Below, one piece after another: positions 12,961 to 13,351 of a stretch of DNA of 13,351 nt. Both the position numbers and the translations under genes were made by a program. The notes under the pieces are model-generated. The model saw only the letters and a program-made list of their open reading frames with translations. It did not search any database and was not told the DNA's origin. The DNA comes from Clostridiales bacterium (GTDB taxonomy: Bacteria > Bacillota > Clostridia > Oscillospirales > Acutalibacteraceae), in contig JAAYFA010000301.1 of NCBI GenBank assembly GCA_012728445.1, positions 1 through 13,351 of the forward strand, in the 5' to 3' direction. The first letter of the stretch is position 1, and each line of letters opens with the position of its first letter.

Positions 12961-12981
12961 GGAAGGCTTTGCATGCCTTCC
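12961..12981. repeat. Short GC-rich hairpin, possible REP-like dispersed repeat
   Basis: GGAAGGC (12961-12967) and GCCTTCC (12975-12981) form a 7-bp stem with a TTTGCAT loop, preceded by CACATGTAG. The TGTAGGG...hairpin...CCG layout resembles short palindromic repeats scattered in Clostridia genomes, as I recall. Only one copy is in this window, so this is unproven. The stretch 12918-13044 holds nothing else recognisable. Confidence 0.35.
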
Positions 12982-13044
12982 GAAATTCAAAATACAGCTC
13001 CCCCACCTTGACGATGAAACCGATTGTTTTCAATGCACAACAAC

Positions 13045-13083
13045 AAATAAGCAGGCGTAACAAAATGTTACGCCTGCTTATTT
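13045..13083. terminator. Bidirectional-looking terminator
   Basis: A perfect 17-bp stem, AAATAAGCAGGCGTAAC (13045-13061) with its complement at 13067-13083 and a 5-base loop. The plus-strand distal arm ends TTATTTATGG. On the minus strand the arm is followed by TTTGTTGTTGTG. It could end transcription from the phosphatase unit and from a minus-strand gene on the right. Confidence 0.75.
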
Positions 13084-13216
13084 ATGGTGAAATTAAAGCT
13101 CCTTCTTCGCTTAAACGGAATACGAAGTGCCCTAACCCGACAAACGGCGATGTTGCCTTGACAATGTAGTAGGTATTTGTTAAGATTTTGTGCAAAGCAA
13201 AATTTATTGTAGGGGG
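13082..13216 (-). other. Short minus-strand open frame without a start, possible gene remnant
   Basis: Read on the minus strand, 44 sense codons end at TAA 13084-13082, inside the terminator stem. The sequence includes NTYYIVKATSPFVGLGHF and FRLSEEGALISP. A TGA (13219-13217) closes the frame upstream and there is no ATG. The stop placed at a terminator, and the fairly protein-like composition, suggest the 3' end of a decayed gene. I do not recognise a family, and chance remains possible. Confidence 0.3.
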
Positions 13217-13351
13217 TCATTATCATCGCACGAATTTATCAGGTATTCATAGAAATAATCACTGTTTTCGTGGCTTTGTCCACCATAATTTCGCCAATAA
13301 CCAGAGGGGCTGATTATCAACCACCCGTCCAGCTACCCATCATAGAGGAAA
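13216..13351 (+). other. Open plus-strand frame running off the window, start unclear
   Basis: From just after a TAG (13210-13212) the frame is open for 45 codons to the window end: VIIIARIYQVFIEIITVFVA followed by LSTIISPITRGADYQ. The first half is hydrophobic like a membrane segment. AGGGGG (13211-13216) could act as a ribosome binding site, but the codon at a suitable distance is ATC (13225), and there is no ATG, GTG or TTG near it. It could be a gene using a rare start, a gene whose ATG has been lost, or non-coding sequence. Confidence 0.3.

Overview
The window looks like a chromosomal segment of an anaerobic, low-to-mid-GC Firmicute (Clostridia or a relative). The basis is strong AGGAGG-type ribosome binding sites, sigma-A-like promoters, DUF2680, DUF5320 and DUF134 family proteins, and oxygen-sensitive iron-sulfur ATPases. 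No RNA gene, CRISPR array or complete insertion sequence was seen.

Left part (1-3300), envelope genes. On the minus strand at the left edge lies an OmpR/PhoB-type response regulator, cut by the window. Divergent from it is a small secreted Gly/Asn/His-rich protein with a DUF2680-like segment (977-1429), ending at a good terminator. On the minus strand, a membrane-anchored DUF4097-like protein and uppP (undecaprenyl-diphosphatase) form a two-gene operon (3191 to 1682). It has its own promoter and a leader hairpin.

Centre (3356-9354), the main point of interest. This is a co-directional cluster resembling the Desulfovibrio 'orange protein' (ORP) operons. From a promoter flanked by two GACATATG elements it reads: DUF5320 small protein, DUF134 regulator, 52-aa protein, ORP/NifX-like protein, two MinD-type ATPases with inserted ferredoxin domains, a metallo-beta-lactamase-fold protein split by an in-frame TAA, an Mrp ATPase fused to a second ORP/NifX domain, and a Prx6-type peroxiredoxin. 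A 17-bp-stem terminator closes it. By analogy with the ORP complex, the ATPases would load or exchange metal-sulfur clusters with the ORP domains; this is inference. Four details are unusual. The fusion gene keeps a strong internal ribosome binding site and ATG before its ORP domain. Its Mrp part lacks both cysteines of the usual CxxC. The second MinD ATPase lacks one ferredoxin cysteine. The metallo-beta-lactamase reading frame carries a stop.

Right part (9379-12917), secreted phosphatases. Two diverged, head-to-head secreted calcineurin-like phosphoesterases are followed by a purple-acid-phosphatase-like gene degraded by frameshifts, deletions and an in-frame TGA. All three end in a hydrophobic tail that may tether them to the membrane.

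Right edge (12918-13351). This is mostly non-coding: a short GC-rich hairpin of the dispersed-repeat kind, a 17-bp-stem terminator, a short minus-strand open frame ending inside that terminator, and an open plus-strand frame without an ATG that runs off the window.
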